NCBI GenBank assembly: GCA_903898855.1
Contig: CAIUHB010000065.1
Coordinates: forward strand, 1-10,810
Direction of reading: 5' to 3'
Source of the DNA: an uncultured Actinomycetes bacterium
GTDB taxonomy: Bacteria > Actinomycetota > Actinomycetes > Nanopelagicales > Nanopelagicaceae
Length of the DNA stretch: 10,810 nt
Part shown: positions 1 to 6,282 of the stretch, in pieces
Layout: each line of letters starts with the position of its first letter
Numbering within the stretch: position 1 is the stretch's first letter
The notes under the pieces: model-generated
What the model saw: the letters and a program-made list of their open reading frames with translations, nothing else
What the model was told of the DNA's origin: nothing
The model's database searches: none
Translations under genes and position numbers: made by a program

Positions 1-1878
1 ACGGTCTCAATCCCAGATCCAAATGCCTTCGTTAACTCCCAATCCACCATCATTCAATATGCAGATGGCCAAGAGATTGGTCGACTTGGTTCAGAGAATC
101 GAACCAGCGTAAAGCTTGCCAATATTCCGTTGCATGTTCGCGAGGCCGTGCTCGCCGCGGAAGATCGCAAGTATTACTCCGAGAGTGCGGTTAGTCCACT
201 AGGAATTGCTCGCGCGCTATTTAATGATTTGCGTGGCGGAACTTTGCAGAGCGGATCAACAATTACCCAGCAATATGCCAAGACTGCCTTTCTTACTTCA
301 GCTCAAAGCATCACTAGAAAAGTAAAAGAAATTGTCATTGCTATAAAGCTGCAACAACAGATGTCCAAAGATCAGATTTTAGAAAATTATCTCAACACTA
401 TTTATTTTGGCCGAGGTTCTTACGGTGTACAAACAGCTTCCGAAGTTTATTTCGGTCGCACCGTTGATCAACTCACCCTTTCTCAAGCTGCAGTTCTGGC
501 AAGTATTCTCAACGCTCCTGGTTTATATGATCCATCGTACGGTGGAAATAATTTAAAGCGGTTACAAAATCGCTGGTCATATGTTCTAGATGGAATGTTG
601 AAAGAGAAATGGATTACTCAAAAAGAGCGCGACCGAGCCAAGTTTCCTACCCTTAAACCACGTGTGACTTCTGGAACGCTGGCCGGTCCCAAAGGTTATG
701 TAATGTCATGGGTAGTTCACGAGTTAAAGAATTTAGGATTTACTGAAGCCCAACTTCAAACCGGTGGCTATGTCATCAAGACAACGCTAGAGAAGAAGGC
801 GCAAGAAGCTGCAGTTGATGCAGTCGATAAGGTGATGCCAGCCAAGACCTTCCCCGATCTTCACGTCGGCTTGGTCTCCATTCGCCCTGGTACCGGCGAG
901 ATTGTTGCGATGTATGGCGGAAAAGATTATCTAGTAAGCCAGCTCAATAACGCCACCCAATCGATTGCACAGGCCGGCTCTTCATTTAAACCATTTACAT
1001 TGGTTGCAGCACTCGAGCAGGGAATTCCGCTCACTTCAAAATGGAATGGCTCATCACCAAAAGTATTTGATGATCCAGGATCAGGAATTCCATATTTAGT
1101 TACCAACTACAACCATGAACAATTTGGAAATATAAATCTGCTTGATGCCACAGCTGAATCGGTAAATACCATTTATGTTCCGCTCGGAATTAAAGCCGGA
1201 CTCTCCAATGTCGTGGATGTCGCCCGCCGGGCTGGAATTCCAGATTCCGTTAATCTGCTCGCATCACCATCGGTCTCACTTGGCGTTGCTAGTCCGCATG
1301 TAATTGATCTGGCCTCGGCCTACGCCACATTTGCAGCTAATGGTGTCTATGCAAAACCATTTATTATCAAAGAGGTAGATGGCGCAAACCAAGGCATTCT
1401 CTACCAGGGCAGCATCTCTACCCAACAGGCATTCCAACCTAATGTGATGGCTGATTTAACTTACGCCCTTGAACAAGTAACCAGCCGAGGAACTGCAGCA
1501 AGTGCGCTGGCAAGCTTTGGCCGACCAAGCGCTGGAAAGACCGGTACAACAACCAACAGCGCATCAGCTTGGTTCAATGGATTTACCCCACAGCTTGCAA
1601 CCACTGTGGGAATGTTTAGAAATGATTCAACGCTCTCGCTCAACGGAATGGGCGGAGTTCCTTCAGTTACTGGCGGAACTTATCCAGCAATGATCTGGAA
1701 TGCGATGATGAAGAAGGCACTTGCCGGAACTCCAGTTCAAGGCTTTGCACCACCGGCAAATATTGGCGGAACTGATGCCGTAAATATGGTGAACGCAGTT
1801 CCAACCCTTGATCCATCTGTGGTTCCTGCGCAAACACCCACACCGAGCCCAAAGCCAAGCGCCGCTAAAAAGAAGTAA
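1..1878 (+). CDS. ponA: Class A penicillin-binding protein (PonA1-like), 5' end missing
   Basis: Bifunctional peptidoglycan glycosyltransferase/transpeptidase that polymerises lipid II and cross-links stem peptides outside the membrane. The frame is open from base 1, so the cytoplasmic tail and membrane anchor lie off the left edge; 625 residues are visible. Counting from the first codon, the GT51 domain has the catalytic Glu of EDR at residue 54, GSTITQQ at 85-91, RKVKE at 106-110 and ENYLN at 128-132. The transpeptidase domain has SSFK (nucleophile Ser327), SVN at 387-389 and KTG at 513-515. The C-terminus is a Pro/Thr-rich tail ending in lysines. In GT51 motif 1 (ExxxFxxHxG) the His and Gly positions are Glu and Ala; this motif seems relaxed in actinobacterial PBPs. 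A TTG at 130 is an internal codon, since motifs and open frame continue upstream. Position ahead of a GT87 gene and rpsF matches mycobacterial ponA1. The family is certain; the exact paralogue is inferred from synteny. Confidence 0.95.
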   Translation, partial: TVSIPDPNAFVNSQSTIIQYADGQEIGRLGSENRTSVKLANIPLHVREAVLAAEDRKYYSESAVSPLGIARALFNDLRGGTLQSGSTITQQYAKTAFLTSAQSITRKVKEIVIAIKLQQQMSKDQILENYLNTIYFGRGSYGVQTASEVYFGRTVDQLTLSQAAVLASILNAPGLYDPSYGGNNLKRLQNRWSYVLDGMLKEKWITQKERDRAKFPTLKPRVTSGTLAGPKGYVMSWVVHELKNLGFTEAQLQTGGYVIKTTLEKKAQEAAVDAVDKVMPAKTFPDLHVGLVSIRPGTGEIVAMYGGKDYLVSQLNNATQSIAQAGSSFKPFTLVAALEQGIPLTSKWNGSSPKVFDDPGSGIPYLVTNYNHEQFGNINLLDATAESVNTIYVPLGIKAGLSNVVDVARRAGIPDSVNLLASPSVSLGVASPHVIDLASAYATFAANGVYAKPFIIKEVDGANQGILYQGSISTQQAFQPNVMADLTYALEQVTSRGTAASALASFGRPSAGKTGTTTNSASAWFNGFTPQLATTVGMFRNDSTLSLNGMGGVPSVTGGTYPAMIWNAMMKKALAGTPVQGFAPPANIGGTDAVNMVNAVPTLDPSVVPAQTPTPSPKPSAAKKK

Positions 1879-1884
1879 TTCGTT

Positions 1885-3096
1885 TTGAAATTTGCTACAA
1901 AAACAACAATTGCCTTAGCGATAGTTGCAGCACTTCTCTCTTTCGTAAAATTTAACCACTGTCGTAATTACGGCTGGGGGCAACCCGATGAGTATGTGCA
2001 TGCCTGTTACTCCGATATTCCCTCACTCTTTGATTCGCGTGGAATGAATCATCATCAATGGCCATATTCATCGGCGACAAATTCAGTCGAGTATCCACCC
2101 ATAACTGGAGTAGTCATGTGGGTAACCTCCAACTGGGTGCGCGATTACAAACATATCTATCGCAACTACTTTGATCTCAACGCCATCTTCATCGCACTTT
2201 TATTTATCGGAAGTGTTTATTTACTCAGCAGGTCCCGACCGAAGAGTTGGTACTACTTTGCATTTGCACCAGCAGTTCTCGCCTCGCTCTATATCAATTG
2301 GGATATCTGGGCGGTCATTACCAGCATCGCGGCGATTCATCTCTTTGAGAAGCGGCGTTATGAATTGAGCGCGGTCGCGCTGGGCGTCTCTATCGCCACT
2401 AAATTTTTCCCAATCGTTTTCCTATTGCCAGCTGCGTTGATTTTTTGGCGGAGAAATGAAATTGCTCGAGGTGTAAAGTATTTTTTCTTCACCGCTATAA
2501 CCTGGCTAGTAATTAATGCGCCATTTATTCTCACGACGCCAAAAGGTTGGGCGAGATTTTTCACGATGAACTCTGGACGTGGCGCCGATTGGGGATCACT
2601 CTGGATTGCACTGAAGTTCTTTGGCGGTGATGTTGCCCATCTCAATAGCGATTGGATCCTGCTCTTTCTAGCTGCAGTTATCGCATATTGCATTTATGTA
2701 TTTAAGAGCGAGGAAGAGATTAATTTTGCGCAAGGTGCATTCATTATTCTCGCCGCCTTCACTGCGCTCGGAAAAGTTTATTCACCACAATATGTAGTTC
2801 TCCTTACCCCAATTGCGGTGATGGCTCTATCCAAGCGACGCGATGTGCGAGAGTCACGAGAAATTGTTGGGTTTTGGATCTGGCAAGGAACCGAATTGAT
2901 TTATCACTTGGCCATCTGGCAATACTTTGCCGGCATCATGGGAGCGCACTTTGGACTTCCCGCTAGTTGGTATGCCTGGGCTTGCCTCGTACGTATTGCC
3001 GGAGTAGCCACCTTTATCTTTACGCTCACGCGTAAATCCACAGCTGCGCTGGCTCCACAGGGAGACCAATTTCCAGCTTCGGCCGTCAGCGGTTAG
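1885..3096 (+). CDS. GT87-like (DUF2029) polytopic membrane glycosyltransferase, Rv0051-like
   Basis: A 403-residue integral membrane protein with about 10-11 hydrophobic segments, starting with a TM helix at residues 8-22. A long extracytoplasmic loop follows, containing a CYSDI motif (residues 41-45, Asp44) and VEYPP (68-72). An early acidic residue in the first loop and an EYP motif are typical of GT87 (GT-C fold) transferases, which move mannose or another sugar from a polyprenyl-phosphate donor. The actual donor and acceptor cannot be read from sequence. The start is TTG, 6 bp after the PBP stop, with only a weak AAGAAG-like ribosome site. The next Met (residue 54) would delete TM1 and the acidic loop, so TTG is preferred. 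Tight spacing implies co-transcription with the PBP, and the same pair precedes rpsF in mycobacteria. A role in envelope glycan or glycolipid assembly is therefore likely but inferred. Confidence 0.8.
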   Translation: MKFATKTTIALAIVAALLSFVKFNHCRNYGWGQPDEYVHACYSDIPSLFDSRGMNHHQWPYSSATNSVEYPPITGVVMWVTSNWVRDYKHIYRNYFDLNAIFIALLFIGSVYLLSRSRPKSWYYFAFAPAVLASLYINWDIWAVITSIAAIHLFEKRRYELSAVALGVSIATKFFPIVFLLPAALIFWRRNEIARGVKYFFFTAITWLVINAPFILTTPKGWARFFTMNSGRGADWGSLWIALKFFGGDVAHLNSDWILLFLAAVIAYCIYVFKSEEEINFAQGAFIILAAFTALGKVYSPQYVVLLTPIAVMALSKRRDVRESREIVGFWIWQGTELIYHLAIWQYFAGIMGAHFGLPASWYAWACLVRIAGVATFIFTLTRKSTAALAPQGDQFPASAVSG

Positions 3097-3150
3097 GCTT
3101 AGCCTTCCTTCATTGAGAGCTGCACCGCAGTTTTACACCGAAGGAATGTT

Positions 3151-3208
3151 GCCCTCCTGCCGCGGAAATACCGTGGCCGCTTTAGTCCAGAGGAGGTGGG
3201 GTTAACAC
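3151..3208 (+). promoter_or_regulatory. Putative S6:S18-binding autoregulatory leader of rpsF
   Basis: In the rpsF 5' leader, CCGCGG (3160-3165) pairs with CCGTGG (3171-3176) around an AAATA loop, with one G-U pair. An outer CCTCCT (3153-3158) is exactly complementary to the rpsF Shine-Dalgarno AGGAGG (3191-3196), so the fold could hide the ribosome site. The segment GGAAATACCGTGGC (3164-3177) nearly copies GGAAUACCGGUGGC of bacterial 16S rRNA, recalled from memory as part of the S6:S18 binding platform. Leaders that let S6:S18 repress its own mRNA are a known class. Assignment here rests on sequence likeness and a hand-drawn fold. No convincing promoter was found: TTGAGA (3113-3118) with TACACC (3134-3139), 15-bp spacing, is weak. 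Confidence 0.6.
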
Positions 3209-3493
3209 ATGCGTCATTATGAACTCATGGTCATTCTTGATCCTGAATTAGAAGAGCGCACAGTCCAGCCAAGTCTTGAGACATATCTCAAGATCATTAA
3301 GGATTCTGGCGGCACTGTCGACAAGCTCGATATCTGGGGACGTCGTCGTATGTCCTTCGAAATCAATAAGAAAGCCGAAGGAATCTACGCAGTTGCAGAT
3401 ATGCACTGTGGTCCAGAAGCGATCAAGGAACTCGACCGTCAATTAAATTTGAACGAATCTGTTCTTCGTACCAAAGTCGTACGTCCAGAATAA
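3209..3493 (+). CDS. rpsF: 30S ribosomal protein S6
   Basis: A 94-residue protein of normal S6 length, which binds the central domain of 16S rRNA as a heterodimer with S18. The N-terminal [16 protein letters not shown] strand and the [18 protein letters not shown] segment (residues 43-60) are characteristic. The C-terminus is short, without the acidic/poly-Glu tail of enterobacterial S6. The ATG start has a full-strength AGGAGGTG site (3191-3198) ending 10 nt upstream. It is the first gene of the rpsF-ssb-rpsR-rplI cluster. Its partner S18 is encoded two genes downstream, which suits feedback by the S6:S18 complex on the leader. Confidence 0.98.
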   Translation: MRHYELMVILDPELEERTVQPSLETYLKIIKDSGGTVDKLDIWGRRRMSFEINKKAEGIYAVADMHCGPEAIKELDRQLNLNESVLRTKVVRPE

Positions 3494-3530
3494 AAACACA
3501 TACATCGAAAAGTAGATAAGAGAGAGAAAT

Positions 3531-4025
3531 ATGGCAGCTGGAGATACCAACATCACGATGATCGGTAACCTCGTTAACGATCCTGAACTTCGCTTCACAC
3601 CTTCTGGTGCTGCAGTTGCAAAGTTCACGGTCGCTTCGACTCCCCGCTATCTAGATAAAGCAACCAATGAGTGGAAAGACGGCGATAGCCTCTTTCTCTC
3701 ATGCCAAATTTGGCGTCAAGCAGCAGAGAATGTTGCCGAGTCACTTACTCGCGGTATGCGCGTAATTGTCTCTGGTCGTTTGAAGCAACGTAGCTACGAA
3801 ACCAAAGAGGGCGAGAAGCGCACAGTATTTGAGGTGGAAGTTGATGAAGTAGGTCCATCACTTCGCAACGCCACCGCAAAGGTCACCAAGGTAAATCGCG
3901 GTGCTGGCGGTTCAGGTTCATTCTCTACCCCTGTCGAAAGTTCATCTGCTGAAGATCCATGGTCTGCAGCACCTGTTGGCGGCGGCTGGTCTTCAGCTGG
4001 TACCGACGACCAACCACCGTTCTAA
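3531..4025 (+). CDS. ssb: Single-stranded DNA-binding protein
   Basis: A 164-residue SSB that coats ssDNA as a tetramer during replication, repair and recombination. The N-terminal OB-fold (about residues 1-110) starts with [16 protein letters not shown] and includes the [18 protein letters not shown] helix region and the [14 protein letters not shown] strand. A Gly/Ser-rich flexible linker follows, then the acidic tip DDQPPF, the usual interaction peptide for replication and repair partners. The start ATG lies after a purine-rich AGAGAGAA stretch rather than a canonical Shine-Dalgarno. It sits 37 bp after rpsF and 66 bp before rpsR, the conserved actinobacterial order, so it is probably co-transcribed. 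The linker is rather short compared with Streptomyces or mycobacterial SSBs, but the protein is complete. Confidence 0.98.
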   Translation: MAAGDTNITMIGNLVNDPELRFTPSGAAVAKFTVASTPRYLDKATNEWKDGDSLFLSCQIWRQAAENVAESLTRGMRVIVSGRLKQRSYETKEGEKRTVFEVEVDEVGPSLRNATAKVTKVNRGAGGSGSFSTPVESSSAEDPWSAAPVGGGWSSAGTDDQPPF

Positions 4026-4052
4026 AGAACTCAATTTATCCATCCAACCATT

Positions 4053-4068
4053 CCCGTTAAATAACGGG
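4053..4068 (+). other. Perfect hairpin in the ssb-rpsR spacer
   Basis: CCCGTT (4053-4058) and AACGGG (4063-4068) form a perfect 6-bp stem with a 4-nt AAAT loop, extendable by one G-U pair. No T-tract follows, so it is not a standard intrinsic terminator. It lies 10 nt before the rpsR ribosome site. RNA processing, stability or attenuation within the operon are possible; none is shown. Confidence 0.45.
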
Positions 4069-4078
4069 GCATCCTAAA

Positions 4079-4084
4079 AAGGAG
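4079..4084 (+). promoter_or_regulatory. Ribosome binding site fixing the rpsR GTG start
   Basis: AAGGAG ends 7 nt before the GTG at 4092, good spacing, and supports that GTG as the rpsR start. A short TCCT at 4072-4075 could pair with its AGGA, but a 4-bp stem is too weak to count on. Confidence 0.8.
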
Positions 4085-4091
4085 CACCACA

Positions 4092-4379
4092 GTGGGCGCA
4101 AGAAATAACAAGACGCTTAAGCCAAAGCCAAAGGTCACCAAGATGTCGGCCGCGGCAATGAAGAAGTTCAAGAAGAAGCCATGTTCGTTCTGCCGTGACA
4201 AGGTCACCTATATCGATTACAAGGATCTCAATCTTCTTCGCAAGTACATCTCCGATCGCGGCAAGATCCGCGCTCGCCGAGTTACCGGTGCTTGCACACA
4301 ACACCAACGTCAGATTGCTGCCGCGGTAAAGAACTCCCGCGAAATGGCACTTCTGCCTTACACCTCGACAGCACGCTAA
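4092..4379 (+). CDS. rpsR: 30S ribosomal protein S18, CxxC (zinc-type) form
   Basis: A 95-residue S18, the partner of S6 on the 16S rRNA platform. The N-terminus is a Lys-rich extension of about 35 residues. Diagnostic segments are [17 protein letters not shown] (about residues 29-45) and the [18 protein letters not shown] core. It keeps CSFC plus a later Cys and His (GACTQHQ), the zinc-knuckle type of S18. In mycobacteria the zinc-containing S18 is the constitutive paralogue and the zinc-free one is made under zinc shortage; by analogy this is the primary copy. Translation starts at GTG with a good AAGGAG site. The stop overlaps the ribosome site of rplI, so the two are translationally close. 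Confidence 0.97.
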   Translation: MGARNNKTLKPKPKVTKMSAAAMKKFKKKPCSFCRDKVTYIDYKDLNLLRKYISDRGKIRARRVTGACTQHQRQIAAAVKNSREMALLPYTSTAR

Positions 4380-4391
4380 GGAGAGCGAACA

Positions 4392-4838
4392 ATGAAACTC
4401 ATTCTTACTCGCGCAGTAGATGGTCTAGGCAATGCTGGTGATGTTGTAACCGTTAAAGATGGTTATGCACGCAACTTCCTCCTACCTGGCAACAAGGCAA
4501 TCGCCTGGAGCCTTGGTGGCGAGAAGCAGATCGATTCAATCCGTCGCGCACGTTCAGCTCGTGAAATCCAGAGCCAAGATCATGCGAAAGAAATCAAGGC
4601 AAAGTTGGAAGCCGCAGATATCACCGTCAAGGTGAAGGTAGGCGCAACCGGCTCAATGTTTGGATCTGTCACTGATAAGGAGATCGTTGCTGCAATCAAA
4701 TCTGCTACATCAGTAGATATCGATCGCCACGATCTCAAGCTCAATGGACATATCAAGAAGCTTGGAAAGCACACTGCCAAGGTGGCACTTCACCCAGCAG
4801 TTGCTGCCACAATCACAGTAAATGTGGTTGCTGCTTAA
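4392..4838 (+). CDS. rplI: 50S ribosomal protein L9
   Basis: A 148-residue L9, full length: an N-terminal rRNA-binding domain, a long connecting helix and a C-terminal domain that reaches along the 50S surface. The signature GLGNAGDVVTVKDGYARNFL lies at residues 11-30. The charged helix (about 41-75) contains KQIDSIRRARSAREIQ, and the C-terminal domain begins near VKVKVGATGSMFGSV. ATG is preceded by AAGGAG (4378-4383) at 8-nt spacing, and that site includes the end of the rpsR stop codon. It is the last gene of the operon, followed within about 10 nt by an intrinsic terminator. Confidence 0.98.
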   Translation: MKLILTRAVDGLGNAGDVVTVKDGYARNFLLPGNKAIAWSLGGEKQIDSIRRARSAREIQSQDHAKEIKAKLEAADITVKVKVGATGSMFGSVTDKEIVAAIKSATSVDIDRHDLKLNGHIKKLGKHTAKVALHPAVAATITVNVVAA

Positions 4839-4848
4839 TTAAAAGTTG

Positions 4849-4885
4849 AAAAGGCCCCCGCTGATTACTCGGCGGGGGCCTTTTT
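4849..4885 (+). terminator. Rho-independent terminator of the rpsF-ssb-rpsR-rplI operon
   Basis: AAGGCCCCCGC (4851-4861) pairs perfectly with GCGGGGGCCTT (4872-4882) around a 10-nt loop. Two further A-T pairs (4849-4850 with 4883-4884) extend it to 13 bp, and the 3' arm runs into TTTTT. The 5' flank is A-rich, so the opposite strand could also terminate. It begins 11 nt after the rplI stop and separates the operon from the MFS gene. Confidence 0.93.
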
Positions 4886-4888
4886 GAT

Positions 4889-4894
4889 TACCAT
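4889..4894 (+). promoter_or_regulatory. Candidate -10 element for a leaderless MFS mRNA
   Basis: TACCAT fits the actinobacterial TANNNT -10 pattern and ends 6 nt before the GTG at 4901, so transcription could begin at the start codon. No Shine-Dalgarno precedes that GTG. No -35 is recognisable; the region 17-18 bp upstream lies inside the terminator hairpin. Confidence 0.4.
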
Positions 4895-4900
4895 CGCATA

Positions 4901-6070
4901 GTGAAATCAACTCTGCGTAGCGGTTTGCCCATCTTCCTCGCTGCGATAAATATGCGCGCAGGTTTAGTTGTAATCAATCCACTCTTGCCCATTCTCAAGA
5001 GCGAATATCACCTCAGCACATTTACCCAGAGCCTCTTCTCAGCTATTCCGCTGATCTGTTTTGCCGGAACCGCGATCGCCATGAGCTATATCAACCGCCT
5101 CGGTGATACCAATCGCGTGATCACGTTAGCTCTTGGCCTTTTAGCTTTCTCACTCATCATGCGCGCCACCTTCGGCATACCCACTCTCTTGCTCTTCTCT
5201 ATCTCCATGGGAATTGCCATCGCCACTTTGAACTTTATGTTGCCAGTCTGGTTGAAGGAGAATGTAGAAGGTAAGTCAGGTTTATTAACCGGTACATATG
5301 TCGCACTAATGGGAACTTGTGTATCAATTTCATTAGCACTTGCCGTTCCACTTGCTCGCGCAACGTCAATTGGCTGGCGCTTATCCATGGTGCCTTGGAT
5401 CATCACCGGAACCATTGCTGCCATCTGGTGGGCGGTAAAGATGCCGCAGAGTTCACATCCAAAAGGGCGCGAGAGTGAACCACATTTCTTTGCCAATCCA
5501 ATGCTGAAAAATAGAAGTGCCTGGGCGTTGGCCTTCTTCTTTGGAATTATTTCAATGCTCTTCTATGCCACATCTACTTGGGGCCCAACAATTTTGGCAA
5601 CTAAAGGATTTTCACTGCAAGGCGCCTCTTGGGTTATCTCTGGTGCAAATTTCTTCGGCGCACTTGTCGGGATTGCGATTCCTCATTACCTCTCCAAAAA
5701 ATCAGATATGCGATGGGCGCTAGTCGCGGTCTCACTCTTTACCGCCGCAGGTTTACTTGGTGTTTCACTCGATCGCGGTAATCGCGAAATTATTTGGATG
5801 AGCATTGCTATGACTGGGATGGCAATCGTCTTTCCGCTCTCGCTTTTGCTTGCAGTTCTGAAAAGTACAGATCCAAAACAGACCAGGCTGCTCTCCATCA
5901 TGATGCAATCAATTGGCTATGTGATGGCCGCCTTCTCGCCCACCATTCTTGGCAAGCTCTTTGATCTCTCCGGAAGTTGGTCGAAGGCGATGTTCTTCGT
6001 GGTTGGGCTAGCGGCGATTCAATCCTTCATCTCTTATGAGGTAGGCAAGCCCTCGAAGATCACCGTCTAA
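4901..6070 (+). CDS. MFS transporter, CynX/NimT-like
   Basis: A 389-residue, roughly 12-TM major facilitator. The N-terminus (GLPIFLAAINMRAGLVVINP, residues 8-27, then LLPILK and LSTFTQSLFSAIPLICFAG) resembles the CynX/NimT group, which has an LNLRPA...GPLLP-like first helix and a following LTTLPVLCFG-like helix. The segment around residues 100-150 (a glycine-containing helix, then LPVWLKEN and GLLTGTY) also fits. CynX and NimT are linked to cyanate and 2-nitroimidazole, but many members have unknown substrates. No cyanase or nitrogen-scavenging gene sits beside it, so the substrate is left open. The GTG start keeps TM1 whole; the next Met (residue 18) would cut into it. The gene stands alone between the rplI terminator and the dnaB control region, a slot filled by other genes in other actinobacteria, so it is probably an accessory insertion. 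Confidence 0.82.
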   Translation: MKSTLRSGLPIFLAAINMRAGLVVINPLLPILKSEYHLSTFTQSLFSAIPLICFAGTAIAMSYINRLGDTNRVITLALGLLAFSLIMRATFGIPTLLLFSISMGIAIATLNFMLPVWLKENVEGKSGLLTGTYVALMGTCVSISLALAVPLARATSIGWRLSMVPWIITGTIAAIWWAVKMPQSSHPKGRESEPHFFANPMLKNRSAWALAFFFGIISMLFYATSTWGPTILATKGFSLQGASWVISGANFFGALVGIAIPHYLSKKSDMRWALVAVSLFTAAGLLGVSLDRGNREIIWMSIAMTGMAIVFPLSLLLAVLKSTDPKQTRLLSIMMQSIGYVMAAFSPTILGKLFDLSGSWSKAMFFVVGLAAIQSFISYEVGKPSKITV

Positions 6071-6101
6071 ATATCAAATATTAAGACGCTCGGAAATATC
6101 T

Positions 6102-6229
6102 TTACCCACAGGCAAATCGGGGCCAACTACGCTCAAAATCCCCAATCTGAGAAAGTTATCCACCCTCTCTCCACAGGCGATGAGCTGCTTATCCACCACC
6201 ACTCCACAGCTTTCCCCAAGCTCTCCACA
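6102..6229 (+). promoter_or_regulatory. Phased array of DnaA-box-like sites upstream of dnaB
   Basis: Against TTATCCACA, the same strand carries TTACCCACA (6102-6110, 8/9), TTATCCACC (6156-6164, 8/9), CTCTCCACA (6167-6175, 7/9), TTATCCACC (6189-6197, 8/9), CACTCCACA (6200-6208, 6/9) and CTCTCCACA (6221-6229, 7/9). The TCCAC cores of the last five begin at 6159, 6170, 6192, 6203 and 6224, so steps are 11, 22, 11 and 21 bp, about whole helical turns. A 33-bp unit (strong box plus weak box) is repeated once. An AT-rich stretch (about 6069-6103) lies on the left. DnaA control of dnaB, DnaA titration, or origin-like activity are all possible. The remainder of the 6071-6282 gap shows no gene and no clear -35/-10 pair. 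Confidence 0.6.
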
Positions 6230-6282
6230 GCCTGGTGCACATGCCCCGCGCGCTTGTCGGTGCTTACTGCCAATCTTCACCC

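Noticed and set aside
2358..2693. Minus-strand open frame of 111 codons inside the GT87-like gene
   Set aside because: Antisense to a clear membrane-protein frame, with no family signature; a coding shadow.
3101..3139. Sigma-70-type promoter TTGAGA / TACACC for rpsF
   Set aside because: Spacing of 15 bp is short and the -10 is a poor match; mentioned in the leader entry but not annotated as a feature.
6235..6282. Upstream GTG (6235) or ATG (6241) as the dnaB start
   Set aside because: The added residues do not resemble DnaB N-termini, no ribosome site or -10 supports either codon, and the longer form would begin at the edge of the DnaA-like array. ATG 6283 gives the expected length.
6071..6282. 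Main chromosomal origin oriC
   Set aside because: No dnaA, dnaN, rpmH or gyrB adjacent, and half of the boxes are only 6-7 of 9 matches. Origin-like function is kept only as one option for the array.
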